A stretch of DNA of 64,000 bases, taken from Mangifera indica (lineage: Eukaryota > Streptophyta > Magnoliopsida > Sapindales > Anacardiaceae). Every line of letters begins with the position of its first letter. Position 1 is the first letter of the stretch. Shown piece after piece: positions 36,871 through 47,534 of the stretch. The notes under the pieces are model-generated. The model was given only the letters and a program-made list of their open reading frames with translations, ran no database searches and was not told the DNA's origin. Where the stretch lies: assembly GCF_011075055.1 (NCBI RefSeq), contig NW_025401138.1, positions 124,001-188,000 of the forward strand, in the 5' to 3' direction. The translations under genes were made by a program, and so were the position numbers.

Positions 36871-38100
36871 AATTGGTTAGATAGATAAATTTGAGATATA
36901 ATAATCATACCCATAATCACTACTGTAATTCATTAAGTTAGAATTTCACAAACATAACAAAGATTCAAACTCATACCTTCTCTTTAAAAGTTCTAGAATT
37001 TTGTTACAAGTACATCATGTTTCTCTTGTGACATGAGAGTAACCAACTTTGTCTATCACCCGTATTCCTCTATTTTAACTTTAAACACTATTTTGGTTCT
37101 AAAATCTATATTTTTTTGCGGTTGAATATTGGATAAAAACTAGAAAGAGCACAACAATTTTCATTTGATTGGTTAAACAGTGGCTTACATTTCGAAGTAA
37201 CTCAAAGAAGAGAACAATCAAATTAAATTTCGTAGAGTTGCTTGTTCGACAAGAGTTTGGCTGTAACTTAACACTTCCAATGAAATCAATTTCCTCAGGC
37301 TTCATTGTTGCTAGATCGAAGTTATCAAAGCAAAATATTTCAACACACAAATTTGTTGATACGATTTCTTATCACCAACTAATGTATATAATTTAAAATT
37401 TTACAAAAGATAAACTATAATAACAGTGATTAAGATTTGAAAAAATCACTTTGAAAAGCTATGTTATGTGAGATGATAAGTAAATGTGAGTAACTAGAGG
37501 AAATCCTTATAAGATTACGCTGATGATTTATTTTTTATTATTAAAATTAATTTATTATCTTTATCAAGTTTGTAATTTGTCATCACATACCCGCATATTC
37601 AATTAAAATAAAAAAGTAACCCTAAAAGTTCATTATAAATACTCTCTCCAAAATCATATAATTTTCCAAACAAAAATATTTTTATATTCAATTAAAATTA
37701 CAAGCCACCTAACCCACCACCTGCATGCCAACACCACCACATTGCCACCACTACCACCACCCTTTCTGCCATCCACAATACCAAAATCACTGGTTGAAAC
37801 CTTGGATATCAACTATCAAATGTTTGTATTTTGATGATTTTGTCCATGATACATAAAGCAAACACTGACAAATTTGTAAGAAGCCACCTCCATGTCTAGA
37901 AGAAATTGCCTCTAGATCAATTGACTGCCCCCCACAATGCAACAAGGTGAGGGAGAAAACCCTAGTCATCACCACACACGTTATTGATCGCCTTGAACAC
38001 TAGTAGTTGCCAAACTCTCATTCTTCTCTCACATTTTAATTTATTGCAATTTTCCATTCCATTTCTCATATAACTTCCCACATTTGATTTGCTATAATTT
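36871..38100. other. Intergenic DNA with an ACC/CCA-rich stretch
   Basis: The stretch 37707-37770 is a low-complexity CACCAC run. Short frames near 37099-37396 exist on both strands but show no family resemblance. Confidence 0.3.
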
Positions 38101-38119
38101 CCTTTATGTGTCCACGCAT

Positions 38120-38290
38120 TTGATTTACTTTAATGAATTTAAAGGTATTTTAGTAAAATAATATATTAATATTTTTTTAATTACTAACAATTAAACATAA
38201 TCATTATTTATGGATACTAAATTTATTAAATATTGTATTAATTTATATTTAATATTCTTTATATAGATAATAAAATATTAACTAAACCGA
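38120..38290. mobile_element. Partial CGTTTGGTTT-type MITE (right part only)
   Basis: Sequence AAAGGTATTTTAGTAAAATA, then TTAAACATAATCATTATTTA and an end near TTAACTAAACCG, parallels the right half of the elements at 8000-8416 and 41350-41826. The left half is missing. Confidence 0.45.
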
Positions 38291-38303
38291 AAGTATTTTT
38301 TGT

Positions 38304-38460
38304 AGGGATGAATGATATAAGGCAAAGCCCTTCTCAAACCCGATCCAATATTTTGCAAGGCCGGGTCCAAGTATCATCTGGGCTTGGATACGCGCGTCCT
38401 GAATCGAATCTCCCAGGTTTTCTATCCAAGGCGGGCCCACCCTGGATTTGCCGTCCCTAG
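38304..38460. mobile_element. Small TAGGGATG-type inverted-repeat element
   Basis: Starts TAGGGATGAATGA and ends TTTGCCGTCCCTA, an imperfect inverted pair about 157 bp apart. The inside is unusually GC-rich for the region (GGCCGGGTCC, GGCGGGCCCACC). The open frame across it on the minus strand (38282-38515) is explained by this composition. Family not certain. Confidence 0.4.
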
Positions 38461-39249
38461 AAATTACCTCTTTGAATATCGGATCGGGTACCATTCTGAT
38501 TAGCTCCTCTATCATTTCTTAGCTTTTGACAGTTATTGATTTATAATCATTTATTTCCTTCTGGGTACGTCTCAACTTTCTTAAATATTTTTACCTATTG
38601 AATTTTGTTTAATGAATAGTTTTTTGTTTTTCATTCATGGGGGCAGTTTAGAAACTGGGTATCATTAAATTTGAATTTTTGTTTTTGGGTTTGTTTCAGC
38701 TGTTTCTGTTTATTAAGTAGTTGAATTTTATGTCGCAGAGGATTGGAATTTTGTTATTGAATTACAAATCTTGTAGTATGAAGTTAAAAAGAATTAGAAA
38801 TTGATATTTTAGAGATCTCTTAGATTTGAGTTCCTCTGGTAACATCATTTTGGTTTTTTTTTTTTTTCATTATTCAATTTCTATGTTATTGGTTAAACAA
38901 ACTAAATTGAAGAGGAGTGCGTGGCGCGGTTTATTTTGTTGAAAGACTTGTTATAATATCTGTTCTCGCATTATGCTTCTGAGTGGTAAATTATGATTCT
39001 TTTTTGTTTAAATGCAATGTTAAATTGTCTATTTCCACTTAGATCAACTTTCTCTCTTTCGTAATTGAGAATGAATCAGGTTTTGAATGGTGGGTTGAAT
39101 GTTCTAAGAAATCTTGGAGGTTATCATTTTTTAATATGAATCAAACCGATTCTGTTTTTTTTCTTGAATAATATTACTTTATGATGCCTATTGTCTATAG
39201 TTTAATTGATGAATAATTGAGTGTTGTGTGATTGTAACAAGGCGACATT

Positions 39250-42128
39250 ATGTCGGGCACAGAGGATGTAAAAGATCAAGAGATGGTGGATGAGAGTGCC
39301 ATTGAGGAGTCTCAGAAGTCTGTGCCATCATCTGAAGAGGAGGTTTTGTTGAAATCTTGTGCTTGCATATGAAATTTTGTTAAATCTTTGAATTTTAGCT
39401 GGTAGAGTTTTATTATGAGATGCTTGATTTCGTATCATTTTCCCTTTTTTGTTAAATTTATTTTGTAGGCGGCAGCTGTAAGAAAGAAGTATGGAGGGAT
39501 CATGCCCAAAAAGCCTCCACTCATTTCTAAGGTGATTTCTGATTAGGAATGTGCTTTTTAATGGTAAAAACAGTGGTTCTGTGTTGTGTTGTTATTCATA
39601 AAGATTGAACTTGATGCGCTAGGACCATGAGCGTGCTTATTTTGATTCAGCTGATTGGGCCCTCGGAAAGGTAATTTATTTCTGTTCATGCACTGTTATT
39701 GTTTAGCTTGACTATGCTAGAGAATATGCATTAAGTTAGTTTCCAGATTTTTTTAATTCTTTTAAATCATAGCAGCAAGGTGTTTCAAAACCAAAAGGAC
39801 CGCTTGAAGCTCTTAGGCCAAAATTGCAGGTATTACTTAATAATTTCTTGAACTGATATAATGGATTTTGACCTTCTTAAACTAGGTATTAGATGTATAT
39901 TGGTATGTATGTGCATGGAGCAATCGTTATGTTTATGACTTTAACAAACAATCCATCGATTTTGGCCCACTGTACTAGAATTTTATGTCAGTAAGGATCT
40001 GTGCTTACTACTTTGAACACAGTGCTGATAAATGGCAGTCATTTTCCTAAAAAATAACTACTGATCTCAAGTCAGAGTAAAATATAAATGTTATGTAACT
40101 ATTGCATTGCAAGCTTTAGATGTAATGAGATGTTAAAGGTCAGACTGATGGATTGGTGGAGGGTAGATTTTGAATTAGAATCCTTATGCCAGTTAACACC
40201 ATCAAACAACCAAAGAAACAGTGGCATTAAATTATTACCATAACACTGCAGACAAAATGGAAAAGTTGTTAAAATTTATAAAGAAAATAATTTGCAATTA
40301 GAAGGAATAATTGTCAAATTGGACATGTACATTATTTTAACCAGAGCAACATGAGGTTACATTGACAAGTGGTTGTGTGAGAGTTGGATGTGATGAATGG
40401 ACTGCCATTTGAAAATGTTTGGACACAAATTAAAAAATTCCCTTCTAGAAGAAACAATTAGTGACTTAGAAAATGTGCTAATTTGAAAGATGTATGTGGT
40501 AGGTTCAAGAGGAGGTATATAGAGCTGTTTGCCTGAGATATTGATGTGGTAATAGAAATTTCTTTTGAAATTTGTAGTATGCTTGAATGCCAATTGGGTT
40601 TTCGGAGATTGATTCCTACCGACTTTAGTTAGATGACTGTGTAGGACACTTGAGGGTAGAGAGAAAAAGTCCAATAGTCCATACTGGTGGTCAAACTGAT
40701 TCTTTGAAGAAGTCCTGGCCATCTGTTTCTCCTCTTCTCAGTCCTGTTTATTTCTGGAATTCCAGAAGTTCCCAAATTTGAGTTCTTTGCTTTTTGATGT
40801 GCTTTCTGTTGTATACATTGTTTTCATAGAGTTGCTTCAGTGTTTTCTGCTATCTTCTTATACTAATGAAGGACCTAAAAGATTTTTAAAAAAATAATCA
40901 TTTTCTAGTGAACTGGATGCGTTAAATGGAAAGGAAACTTGTTTTTGAACACATTTCTGTTTTAGAAAGAGAAATATGAACTAGCTCCCTGAGCTTACCT
41001 GGAATTGAGTTTTTTAAAGTATGCAGGTCACATTTCGCATTGAGCTTTTGCTCAAGGCTGTTAGGAAACCAATATTATGGGTGGTCAAGTTAAGTAGTTT
41101 CACTCTAGTTAGTGTTTATGTAATAGAAATAGGTTTTGAATTTTCAACTGAAATCATTTTGGGTCAGAAAAATAGTTCATTCAACTGATATCAGTATATG
41201 TTTTTCTAATAGATTTATTTCAATTTTCATGTTAAGAATGTTTCCCATCTCCTTTGAATTTGAGGCTTTTGTTTCTAATACTTAGGGTTCATAATAACTA
41301 TGTGGGATTTTGACTATAGTGACTTTGGCTTTTTTTTTTTTCTCTTTTAGGGGGCGTTTGGTTTGGGTTTTTTAAAATTGTCTTAGTAATCTATCTTTAT
41401 TTCCTTGTTTGGTTTGTTAGTAATAAAAGATTACAGTAATCTTCTATTACTAATGCTGATGTGACAGGTAATATAAGTGGTAATCTGATTACCATATTTA
41501 CCTTAGGTATTTAAAAATTACTTAGGTAATCTTCATGTTATTATAATTATATTATTATTTATTAATTTTTTGAGACAAATAAATTTATTTTTAATTAATA
41601 TGACAAATAATATAAAAAATATTTAAAAATAATTATATTTAAGGGTATTTAAGTAAAATAATTTACTAATAATCTTTTATTACCTTTAGTCAAACATAAT
41701 AATTATTTATACTTATCAAATTTTATCAAATATAGTAATCATTTATACCCAGTAATCTTCTAATTAATCTATCTTCAAAGTAATTTTTCTGTTTTGGTAA
41801 TAAAACATTATCTAAAGCAAATGCCCTTTTAATGTTTGAAACAAGTTAATGCCTACATGATTGCTAATGAAGCTGTATATTTGTCATATTTCAGCCCACA
41901 CAACAGCAAACACGATATAGGAAGTCTCCTTGTGCTCCTTCTGAGGGTGAAGGTATGTAAATGCTTTTTTCAATTGCAAGCTATTCATTCAGTTGGTAAA
42001 CACTGTTTATGCTGCATTTTTCCTTTTAAGAAGGGAAAAGGGAAGTCTCTAATAGTTTTATTCCTGTCTTTTATGCAGAGGCAGATGCAGGGAGTGCTCC
42101 ATCTGAGGAAGCAAGCGGAAATGAATGA
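39250..42128 (+). CDS. Endosulfine/ARPP-19 family phosphoprotein
   Basis: Six exons: 39250-39342, 39469-39531, 39623-39670, 39776-39829, 41895-41952, 42079-42128; 121 residues. After an acidic N-terminus (MSGTEDVKDQEMVDES) comes the conserved block KKYGGIMPKKPPLISKDHER and then YFDSADWALGKQ (residues 58-69), followed by PKGPLEALRPKLQPTQQQTR and a short acidic tail. In animals and yeast the serine of FDSGDY is phosphorylated by Greatwall/Rim15 kinase and the phosphoprotein inhibits PP2A-B55; plants have FDSADW with the serine at position 61 here. The plant role is by analogy only. Intron 4 is 2 kb and contains a MITE. The exon 4 acceptor is a tandem AGCAG site that could add one glutamine. Confidence 0.92.
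41350..41826. mobile_element. CGTTTGGTTT-type MITE, copy 2, in endosulfine intron 4
   Basis: Starts GGGGGCGTTTGGTTT and ends AAAGCAAATGCCC, the inverted complement with two changes. The interior matches 8000-8416 in order (GGTAATATAAGTGGTAATCTG ends, TTATTATAATTATATTATTA, AAACATAATAATTATTTATA). About 477 bp, fully inside the intron and clear of the splice sites. Confidence 0.65.
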
Positions 42129-43456
42129 GAGATTGTTGTTGATGTTTTCAGTCTTGTGAGGATTATTGATTGTTTTTCTAATATCTAATTAGGTTATGAG
42201 AAACTCTCCCATAATAAAGTCGGTAAAAATGACATTAGCTAAAAGAAACAAGTGACAATATATATATTTTTTTATGTGGCTGAGACATTGTGTGAACTAA
42301 ATTGTTCTTCCAATATTTTTTTCTGGGCGTGGGATATAATTGCTTCTTTTATATATGAGATTTAACACTTTTATATATAATGGGGGCAGCTGAAATTGAA
42401 TGAGCCTCTTCTTATAGGTCATATGGATGTAATGAAGAATAAACTCTTGTTACTTAAGATGCCTCTTTCTTTCTGAAGAATCTTTCTATTTTTGACTTCA
42501 AAGTTATTTTTTATTTTGATTAAAATGAAGGACCACATTTTTGAAAACTAGCAAAACTATCCTTACTGTAATGTTGAGAGAATATGCTATATGACAGAAC
42601 AAAAAATGCCCTTAAACTCTATCTCTGGTTTATAGAAATGCTAAAATATGATATACGACAATTGAGAAATCATATTTCATCTATAATTTTCTTATGTTTC
42701 CCCTTATGCAGTACAATTTTTTCTTAATCCAAGTCACTATTATCAAATTTCAATATGAGAATTACAAAAATATATATGGATCAAATCTGCCAATTCAGTC
42801 AATCTGACTAAGATTTTGAGATAATAGTGGTTTGAATTAAGTGAAAAACCATCTAACCTCTTTAAGCACTTTGAGTCACAATTCAACCACATGTTCAATC
42901 GTGGTTCAAGAAGATATGAAATAGGAATAAGTCGTTGGAAATGATAATGGCTAGAAATGACAACACCAGTGCAAGATGCAACTAAACCAAAGATAAAATT
43001 GTGGCGGGAAGGAGTTGCCAGAGTCAAGATTATTGCATGTGGGAATGGTAGCTAGGGTTTGGTGTGGTCTGCTTGCGACTCCATTCCCACAAAATTACTT
43101 CTAAACAATTTACTAGTTTGACTGTCGGCTGACTAAACCAGCCCCTTCACCTTGTTAATGTCTGGTACGGTCTCAAATCCATACAAAATCTATAACTTAG
43201 ATGAAAAGAAATGGCTGTCGTGCATATCCAGTTGTTATTAAATGACATACAAAACCATTCAGCGGTTGCTTTGATAACGTTTTCAACTTTAGGGATATTT
43301 TTGATTATCTTTAAAAATGTTGTCCTAAATAGGAGACAAACCCATGAAGGGTCTGTAAATATTTTAATCCCCAATCCCTAGTTTGAAGACGTCTCCTGCC
43401 TTGTAAAACGAAGGATCGGAATATAGGATAGGATAAAGTGTTAAAGTGGAATATCA
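42129..43456. other. Endosulfine 3' UTR and intergenic DNA before RPL18
   Basis: The endosulfine 3' UTR occupies the first few hundred bases. 43030-43456 is the RPL18 5' flank. No other gene recognised. Confidence 0.35.
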
Positions 43457-44071
43457 ATGGCAGCTATTACAAGTTTTTTAGTTGTAGGCGGCACTAAGCT
43501 AATGCCATCTCTTTTCACGGTTGAAGCCAAAGCCAGAACCAGAAGAGAAGACCGCACTGCCCGCCATTCTCGAATCAGGAAGAAGGTTTCTTTTCTATTT
43601 ATTATTTTTTTAATTAATTTTTGTTCATAATCATGTTTCTGTTAGGGTTTCGTTTTGATGATAAGGCACAAACCATTTAGGTTGAAGGTACACCAGAAAG
43701 ACCGAGACTGTGTATATTCCGCTCCAACAAGAATCTCTATGTCCAGGTGATCGATGATACGAAGATGCACACTCTTGCTTCAGCTTCCACTTTGCAGAAA
43801 CCCATTTCTGACGAATTCGATTACACTTCTGGTCCTACCGTTGTAGGTTATCCATCGTTTGCTTTAATTTAATTTATTTTGACATTTTACTAATAATGCT
43901 TTGTTCCTTTATTGGCTTTAGGAAGTCGCGAAGAGAGTAGGTGAAGTCATTGCAAGGTCTTGTTTGGAGAAAGGGATTACCAAAGTTGCCTTTGATCGAG
44001 GTGGATACCTATACCATGGACGTATAGAAGCCCTTGCCGATGCAGCCCGGGAGCATGGCCTTCAGTTTTAA
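43457..44071 (+). CDS. RPL18: Large-subunit ribosomal protein L18, chloroplastic (bL18c)
   Basis: Three exons: 43457-43585, 43681-43842, 43922-44071; 146 residues. It is a bacterial-type L18/L5e protein that binds 5S rRNA in the plastid 50S subunit. The conserved body runs [93 protein letters not shown] and AAREHGLQF with no missing segment. The closest family I recall is the nuclear-encoded chloroplast L18. The N-terminal extension before EAKAR is only about 22 residues, short for a transit peptide. The start is fixed because an in-frame TAA (43442-43444) lies just upstream. Mitochondrial or dual targeting cannot be excluded. Confidence 0.92.
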
Positions 44072-45371
44072 CATCTCTGTACTCACCCATTCCCTTTTCT
44101 CAATGTCAACTTGATTTTTTATTGGAAGAATGTATGTTTCTGTGAACAAGATATGAATTTGAGCATCTGATAACGGAATTAAGTTTTGCACTTTGATTTC
44201 TTTTGCTCATTTGCTAATTAAGAAAATTTTTAAAAACTAAATTCACAATAGAGAAAGAGTTGTGCCCATGTTTTTCACTGAATACTTAATAGTGTAGGAA
44301 CAAAATTTCTTGTGCAAAAGCTTAGAATTGTGTTATGGTAAGCCTTCTTCTGCTGTGTTTTTTTATGTAATTAGACGCTGATTGAAAAAATTTTCGTCAT
44401 GATTGGATTGCTGGACTTTCTGGATCTCTTAGTATATATAGCAATAGGTATTTTGTTTGCAGTAGTGTAGGAAAAACCTATTGTATTGGACTCTTATAGT
44501 GGAGTTGAGTACCATAGGCTAAAACTTTCCATCTTTTAGTTAGTATCATATATTGTACATTCATTATTATACAATGATACAAATTACTCCCTGAATTCTC
44601 CAATGGATGCAATGATTTGCCCTTCTCTTTTGAAAATAATCTCCTACTATTGTGCATATGCAAATTGATGTACTACTAAGAGAGCACACTTTTTATTGCT
44701 ATCAGTTAGCTTTCAAAAGAAAATTGTCTCCTATTTTTGTGCATTGTTGAGTTCCCTTTGATAGTTATACAGGAAAAGCACTTGCCTAAATGTTTATGGC
44801 TGCGTTTACCTCTTCCTTTACCTGCATTTCTGTTGCAGTTTTGTTTCATATCTATGAACTTTTAAGCATCTTATAGAATAAGATGTGATACAGGTGAGAA
44901 GGGTAAAGAAAGTGTACTTTGTTCTTGAGCAGGCTAGGGATTTTGTTTGGTATCTCTATTAATATACAGCATGATTTATTTAACTTTAGCTTGGAACCCA
45001 AATGGCGTTTAAATCAAAGCTCCACAACACTTTCATTGTGTTTGTGACAATTCTTTATCAACAATTTCAGTTTGCTTCATATATAAACTACAAAGCATCA
45101 CAGTCAACCCCTTGTGGGTGTTCAAGCACCTAGCCACAACACTAAAAAGACTTCTAGTGTTTGTTACAATTCTTGAGCCACAATTTTTCATGCTTATCAA
45201 TGAAGCATCAACATTAATACAACAAAAAAAAGGCCAAGAGCCACTGACCATAGAATCTTCTGCATACAGTGAAGAAAGCAAACGACTCAAAACAGTGAAA
45301 TACTCAAGGCTAAGTTGAAACAGGTTGCACAAGAGAATATAGCAGCTATAAAAAGAGGATCCTCTGAGCTC
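44072..45371. other. Convergent 3' flanks of RPL18 and the ABC gene
   Basis: No gene recognised. Open frames at 45033-45332 on both strands lie in the 3' flank of the ABC gene and resemble nothing known. Confidence 0.35.
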
Positions 45372-46358
45372 CTAAGCGCTGAGTTCAAGAAACCTTAGTG
45401 CCATAGGATGCTTGGCTTCAGAGAGCTTATCAGGCTTCAAAACTTCAACAATGACACCATTGACAAGAAGACAAACTACATCAGCAATCCTCTGGATTTG
45501 TTTAATGCTGTGAGAAACCATTACGATTGTCATTTCTTGTTTCTTCTTCAGTTTCACTAACACATCCTCTATATTTTGAGTGGCTATTGGATCCAAGGCA
45601 CTAGTGGGCTCATCCAGCAGCAAAACCTAATTCAAAGGATCAAACCCAAGTGTAAGGTAATTTGCTTGTTCAAATGCATAAAAAAAGTTCAAAAAATAGA
45701 ATGAACTTAATTAATCATTGAACCCCAAATAATTGGTTACCTCTGGTTCATTGGCTAATGTGCGAGCAAGTGCAACTCGTTGAGCTTGGCCAACTGATAT
45801 TTCACCACTGGTTTTATTGAAGAAAGAGGAATCAAGGTCTGCAAGAGAGAGCAACTTGTAAACCTCATTGTCACTTATCTTCTTCCCCCTCAGTTGTGGT
45901 CCATATCGGATATTATCTGCAACTGTCCCTGAAATATGGCATCCATAGATGCTATAAGCACATGATTATCCAACCAAATACAGATAGAATAAATGATTAT
46001 GGATAATTGTGCCAAGATCCAGCAGAAAGAAAAAACCCTGACCTTCGAAAAGAACCGGAGTTTGGAAAAGCATGCCGACTTTACGACGGTGATTAAGAAC
46101 ATCAAGATCAAGAATATCACGACCGTCAAGAAAGACAGTACCGGAAGGTGGCTCCCACAGGCGGTTGAGTGCTCTTAAGAAGGTAGATTTGCCGCTGCCA
46201 CTGGGGCCGATGATCCCGACGATCATACCCTTAGGAATGTCCACGTTGATCCCATTGAGAATCGGAGCTCCTGCATCCGATACTTTGGTCAAATCGCGTA
46301 TGTGGAATTTGCTTTCACTTGGGGGAATGTCAACCACCAGTAGAGGTTCTTGAGACAT
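45372..46358 (-). CDS. ABCI17: ABC transporter ATP-binding subunit, STAR1-like (ABCI17 type)
   Basis: Three exons (minus): 46043-46358, 45741-45928, 45372-45626; 252 residues, a lone nucleotide-binding domain without membrane segments. Walker [10 protein letters not shown] (51-59), Q-loop LFQTP (Q99), Walker [13 protein letters not shown] (169-180) and H-loop VSHS (H207) are intact. The ABC signature reads ISVGQAQR (149-156) rather than canonical LSGGQ, which I recall as usual for STAR1 relatives. STAR1 in rice pairs with the membrane protein STAR2/ALS3 in vesicles to export UDP-glucose and gives aluminium tolerance. The start is placed at ATG 46358 because the upstream in-frame ATG (46394) overlaps a TATA-box-like sequence. 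Its partner membrane protein is not in the window. Confidence 0.9.
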
Positions 46359-46392
46359 TGTGTTTATTATGTCAAAGTGGATACGGATGGTC

Positions 46393-46404
46393 ATATATAT
46401 AAAA
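46393..46404 (-). promoter_or_regulatory. TATA box of the ABC gene
   Basis: On the minus strand the sequence TTTTATATATATG lies about 35-45 bases upstream of the chosen start codon. It is the best TATA match near this gene and implies transcription begins only shortly before 46358. Confidence 0.5.
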
Positions 46405-46978
46405 TGAGGACTGGAGAAAAGGCCTGCTCCAGTAGCTTGTTGATTGTTGTCCTGAGTTGTACCTTTCCCACTTGTACATAAGATTCCACTGATTAGTCTT
46501 TAACTTGATGGAAAGTAAAATATATATTTAATCCATTCCACTAAATTATTGCTTAATATACTTGTCAATCTATAAAAAGTTTGAGATATTAATTAAAATA
46601 GGGATTAATTTTTTTGTTTAAATCTTTTTAGATAAATTGATAGTGATTTTATTTTTTTAGTAAATTTTATTTTATTTTCAATAATACTCATTTTAACTAA
46701 TTATGTCATTATCTGGGTTGATTATATTAAAATATTTTTTTTGATAACTTATGAGTATTTTATATTTATTAATTTATGATTTGAAGGTTTAAAAATTTAT
46801 TTAAAATAATTAATTTTTGTTATAATACATATCCGAACGAAAACTTGTTGACAGGTAGACAAAATTTCAAACTAGGAAAAGAATGAGAAATTTTCGTTTG
46901 GACAAATCTTGGTTGGTGGGTATTAGACAAGACCCACACCGTCCGTTACACTGCAAGTTTATTTGGCCTTCTGCTTAC
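46405..46978. other. ABC gene promoter and AT-rich intergenic DNA
   Basis: No features other than AT-rich low-complexity stretches were recognised upstream of the ABC gene. Confidence 0.3.
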
Positions 46979-47478
46979 GGTTGAATGACTATTTCCCACC
47001 CAAATTTTAATGAGATGATTTTTCATTTTTGAACTTTGTAAAATTCATTTTTTCATCTATTATCTATAATCTATTTCAGGAGGTTAGAAAGATTATTTAA
47101 AAAATAGAATCTTAAAATGAATGTAAATAATTAAAAAAGAATACAAACTCATCGTTTCAACAAATTTAACTCGTTCTCTTAACTCATAATCTAATTCAAA
47201 CTTAATCTCATATTATTGGATCAATTTTATAATTCTCTTAGTCTTGATTTTTCTCCTAACTCTTTTTTTGGGTTAATATGTGATCAAAATAAAACTCTTA
47301 AAAACTTAATCGATTTATACTCATCTTCAAACCACTTGAATGAGGCATTGCTTGAATTCCTATGAAAATTGACTTTTTTGCTATTTAACGGAAATAGATG
47401 ACGGATGGACAACAAATTTTTCAAACTTTAAGTACGGTTTATTTCACCAAAGTTGGGGTGGCCCATAGTCATTTCGCC
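46979..47478. mobile_element. Inverted-repeat element related to the GGCCAAAGG family (about 500 bp)
   Basis: The left end reads GGTTGAATGACTATTTCCCA and the right end CCCATAGTCATTTCGCC, an imperfect inverted pair. The end lies only 57 bp from the WBP2-like start codon, so the element probably forms part of that gene's promoter or 5' UTR. No target duplication was identified. Confidence 0.5.
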
Positions 47479-47534
47479 TATAGTTAATCTTTTTCCTTTT
47501 CCAACGGATTCTAACTGGTTTTTTCATTTGATCC

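Noticed and set aside
37099..37396. Paired ORFs on both strands
   Set aside because: No recognisable domain, low-complexity neighbourhood and no supporting splice sites.
38282..38515. 77-codon minus-strand ORF
   Set aside because: It spans a small GC-rich inverted-repeat element; no family resemblance and no splice context.
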